From NCBI GenBank assembly GCA_023441145.1, contig JAEZQN010000025.1, positions 1-5,981 on the forward strand: a stretch of DNA of 5,981 nucleotides. The letters are read 5' to 3'. This stretch comes from Bacillota bacterium. Lineage in GTDB: Bacteria; Bacillota; Clostridia; Lachnospirales; Lachnospiraceae. This document shows positions 5,029-5,981 of the stretch, piece after piece. The first letter of the stretch is position 1; every line of letters begins with the position of its first letter. A program made the position numbers and the translations under genes. The notes under the pieces were generated by a model. That model made no database searches and was not told where the DNA came from. It saw only the letters and a list, made by a program, of their open reading frames with translations.

Positions 5029-5469
5029 TTATGCTTTCTCTGACTTCTCTGCTTGTTGGTTGTCTTTTTGCTGTTCCAGCTTTTGAAAGGCCTCTCTCTC
5101 CTGAGATAATTCAGCGTGTAATTCATATGAGGTCCAGTTACTATTATGAGGTGTAATAATTGCTTTTAAAGGAATAATTATTCCTGCTCTACGCAGTTCT
5201 CCTAGTAATTGGTTTAATCGCTTTTCTGTGAAGTTATGCATAACTATCATTTCATCCTCAATATGGCTGCTTGGTTCTACAGCAGGTGGTTGAGCAGAAG
5301 GATTTGTACTTAATCCAATGAATTCGCCAATTTTCTTATTGTATTCCTCTGGCGTAATCACTTTTATTCGAATTGCCATTTTCAATAGAATTGTTTTTAA
5401 TTGTTGGGTGTATGACTGTCCTTTCATATTATACAAAAGTACAGTTTCGTTATTACTTGCTTTGTACAT
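5029..5469 (-). CDS. DUF3783 domain-containing protein, function unknown
   Basis: A 146-residue protein resembling the DUF3783 family of Clostridia, whose function I do not know. From the ATG at 5469 the first part reads NNETVLLYNMKG and MAIRIKVITPEEY (residues 6-43). The second conserved part is DEMIVMHNF, LNQLLGELRRAGI and PLKAIITPHNSNWTSYEL (72-117), which is the recognisable core of the family. Residues 56-70 are a proline- and serine-rich spacer. The tail (118-146) is charged, rich in Glu, Gln and Lys, and probably helical or disordered. There is no signal peptide or membrane segment. AAAGGA lies 7 bases before this ATG, so it is preferred over the upstream in-frame TTG (5497-5499), which would add ten residues and overlap the ribosome binding site. 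The gene is convergent with the kinase and divergent from the rRNA operon. Confidence 0.82.
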   Translation of the reverse strand: MYKASNNETVLLYNMKGQSYTQQLKTILLKMAIRIKVITPEEYNKKIGEFIGLSTNPSAQPPAVEPSSHIEDEMIVMHNFTEKRLNQLLGELRRAGIIIPLKAIITPHNSNWTSYELHAELSQEREAFQKLEQQKDNQQAEKSEKA

Positions 5470-5528
5470 GAGATCATCCTTTCTATAGTAAAAATACAAA
5501 CATCTTAGATAAGTAATATATTAACTGT

Positions 5529-5534
5529 ATTATA
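5529..5534 (-). promoter_or_regulatory. Possible -10 box for the DUF3783 gene
   Basis: A perfect TATAAT is read on the minus strand about 60 bases before the start codon. No good -35 is found 17 bases upstream (the hexamer there reads TAGCCT), so this is only a candidate in AT-rich DNA. Confidence 0.35.
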
Positions 5535-5583
5535 CTTTAGTGGGAGAAGGAAGGCTAGGGGGATTTTACTATTAATCGTATAA

Positions 5584-5600
5584 ACATTTGCACTAAATGT
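5584..5600. repeat. Inverted repeat in the DUF3783-rRNA intergenic region
   Basis: ACATTT and AAATGT are separated by GCACT, a perfect 6-pair hairpin with a 5-base loop. It lies between the divergent promoters and has no T-tract. It could be a protein-binding site or chance. The rest of 5535-5640 shows no gene and no other signal I can support. Confidence 0.4.
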
Positions 5601-5643
5601 CGGAATATCATATACAAACATGAAATTATATGAATTGAATATA

Positions 5644-5666
5644 TTTTTTGAAAAAAGATGAAAAAA
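5644..5666. promoter_or_regulatory. Phased A/T-tracts upstream of rRNA promoter P1
   Basis: Six T residues (5644-5649) and two runs of six A residues (5651-5656, 5661-5666), the A runs ten bases apart, end five bases before the P1 -35. In-phase A-tracts here fit a curved, UP-element-like activator of a strong rRNA promoter. Confidence 0.55.
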
Positions 5667-5670
5667 GCTA

Positions 5671-5699
5671 TTGACATATGCTTTTTACTGTTGTATACT
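5671..5699 (+). promoter_or_regulatory. rRNA operon promoter P1
   Basis: A perfect -35 TTGACA (5671-5676), a 17-base spacer and a -10 TATACT (5694-5699). Transcription would start around 5705-5707, at the AG of the repeated nonamer AGTCGCTTG. Confidence 0.85.
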
Positions 5700-5704
5700 A
5701 AACA

Positions 5705-5713
5705 AGTCGCTTG
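5705..5713 (+). repeat. Repeated start-site nonamer, copy at P1
   Basis: AGTCGCTTG begins 11 bases after the first base of the P1 -10. The same nonamer stands at exactly the same distance after P2 (5831-5839). Confidence 0.8.
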
Positions 5714-5764
5714 CGGGAAACACTCTCTGAGAGAGGTTAAAAATCTGTAAATCGACACAATAAC

Positions 5765-5792
5765 AAAAAAGAAGTCAAAAAACTTCAAAAAA
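5765..5792. promoter_or_regulatory. Phased A-tracts upstream of rRNA promoter P2
   Basis: Three runs of six A residues (5765-5770, 5777-5782, 5787-5792), spaced 10 to 12 bases apart, end just before the P2 -35. GAAGT and ACTTC (5771-5775 with 5782-5786) also form an inverted repeat. The pattern fits DNA curvature and UP-element-like activation. Confidence 0.6.
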
Positions 5793-5796
5793 GTAC

Positions 5797-5825
5797 TTGA
5801 CACTGAAAATTAACTGTGTTAAGAT
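5797..5825 (+). promoter_or_regulatory. rRNA operon promoter P2
   Basis: A perfect -35 TTGACA (5797-5802), a 17-base spacer and a -10 TAAGAT (5820-5825), with TG one base before the -10 (extended -10). It lies 126 bases after P1 in the same orientation. Its core is almost the same as that of the infC promoter at 1246-1274. Confidence 0.88.
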
Positions 5826-5830
5826 AGACG

Positions 5831-5839
5831 AGTCGCTTG
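5831..5839 (+). repeat. Repeated start-site nonamer, copy at P2
   Basis: AGTCGCTTG at the predicted P2 start. Here it can fold with the following bases: TCGCT (5833-5837) pairs with AGCGA (5844-5848), giving a small hairpin at the 5' end of the P2 transcript. Confidence 0.8.
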
Positions 5840-5852
5840 TGAGAGCGAAGAC

Positions 5853-5877
5853 AAAGAACATTGATAACTAAACAGTG
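5853..5877 (+). promoter_or_regulatory. boxA-like antitermination motif in the rRNA leader
   Basis: The stretch contains TTGATAACTAAACAGTG, resembling the CTTTGAAAACTAAACA type boxA found in Firmicute rRNA leaders and spacers, where NusB and S10 load for antitermination. The match is by eye and imperfect in its first half. Confidence 0.45.
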
Positions 5878-5981
5878 AAACAACCCTGAAAATTCAATAA
5901 GAATTTCAGAATGAACGTTTCTTTATGAAACAGTAAATGACATCGAAAGATGTAAAAAACGGTTAAACAAGCTAGTGCTTT

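Larger units (their letters stand above)
5831..5981 (+). other. 5' leader of an rRNA operon (pre-16S), cut by the right edge
   Basis: Tandem strong promoters followed by untranslated, AT-rich DNA and a boxA-like motif indicate the external leader of an rRNA operon. Small hairpins can be read: CTGAAAATTC with GAATTTCAG (5886-5895 with 5901-5909, one bulged A), GTTTC with GAAAC (5917-5921 with 5927-5931) and ACATC-GAAA-GATGT (5940-5953, a GNRA tetraloop). No mature 16S start sequence is reached before 5981. The rRNA identity is inferred from the promoters and leader. Confidence 0.7.

Noticed and set aside
5721..5740. Terminator between rRNA P1 and P2 (CTCTC-TGA-GAGAG)
   Set aside because: The stem is only five pairs and is followed by GTTAAAAATC rather than a T-tract. 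It is more likely a leader hairpin of the P1 transcript.
5555..5803. Minus-strand open frame of 82 codons, rich in Phe and Ile
   Set aside because: It runs antisense through both rRNA promoters and their A-tracts, which account for the Phe- and Lys-type codons. It has no ribosome binding site.

Overview
The window looks like a low-GC Firmicute chromosome, most likely a clostridium of the Lachnospiraceae type. The evidence is the gene order thrS-infC-rpmI-rplT, strong AAGGAGG ribosome binding sites, AT-rich codon use, a DUF3783 protein, and an rRNA leader with an AACTAAACAGTG-type motif. The genus assignment is inference; no database was searched.

Region 1 (1-1239) is the 3' two thirds of a threonyl-tRNA synthetase gene, cut by the left edge. 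Region 2 (1240-1689) has no protein gene but is dense with signals. It holds a near-consensus promoter, a structured leader ending in an intrinsic terminator (the L20-leader type attenuator expected before infC), and then a roughly 190-bp GC-richer repeat mosaic built of small hairpins and a 35-bp tandem duplication. The mosaic lies between the attenuator and the infC ribosome binding site, so it would be part of every full-length infC mRNA.

Region 3 (1690-2828) is the translation operon infC-rpmI-rplT: initiation factor IF-3, starting at a non-canonical ATT, and ribosomal proteins L35 and L20. It is closed by a strong terminator. Region 4 (2914-4940) is a probable two-gene unit with its own promoter, encoding a PLP-dependent threonine-aldolase-like enzyme and a ROK-family sugar kinase of the zinc-binding fructokinase type. 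Region 5 (4956-5018) is a long two-part hairpin serving as terminator between convergent genes. Region 6 (5029-5469, minus strand) is a DUF3783 protein of unknown function.

Region 7 (5470-5981) has no protein gene. It carries tandem consensus promoters, P1 and P2, each preceded by phased A-tracts and each followed by the same nonamer at the same distance, then a boxA-like leader. This is the front of an rRNA operon; the mature 16S gene must begin beyond the right edge.

The window is thus mostly translation machinery. The infC promoter and rRNA P2 share the same architecture (TTGACA, 17 bp, extended TGnTAAGAT), which suggests matched control. The least explained feature is the repeat mosaic at 1441-1633. 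Two of its hairpins have stems that differ by paired, compensating substitutions, and three have C-GNA-G triloops.
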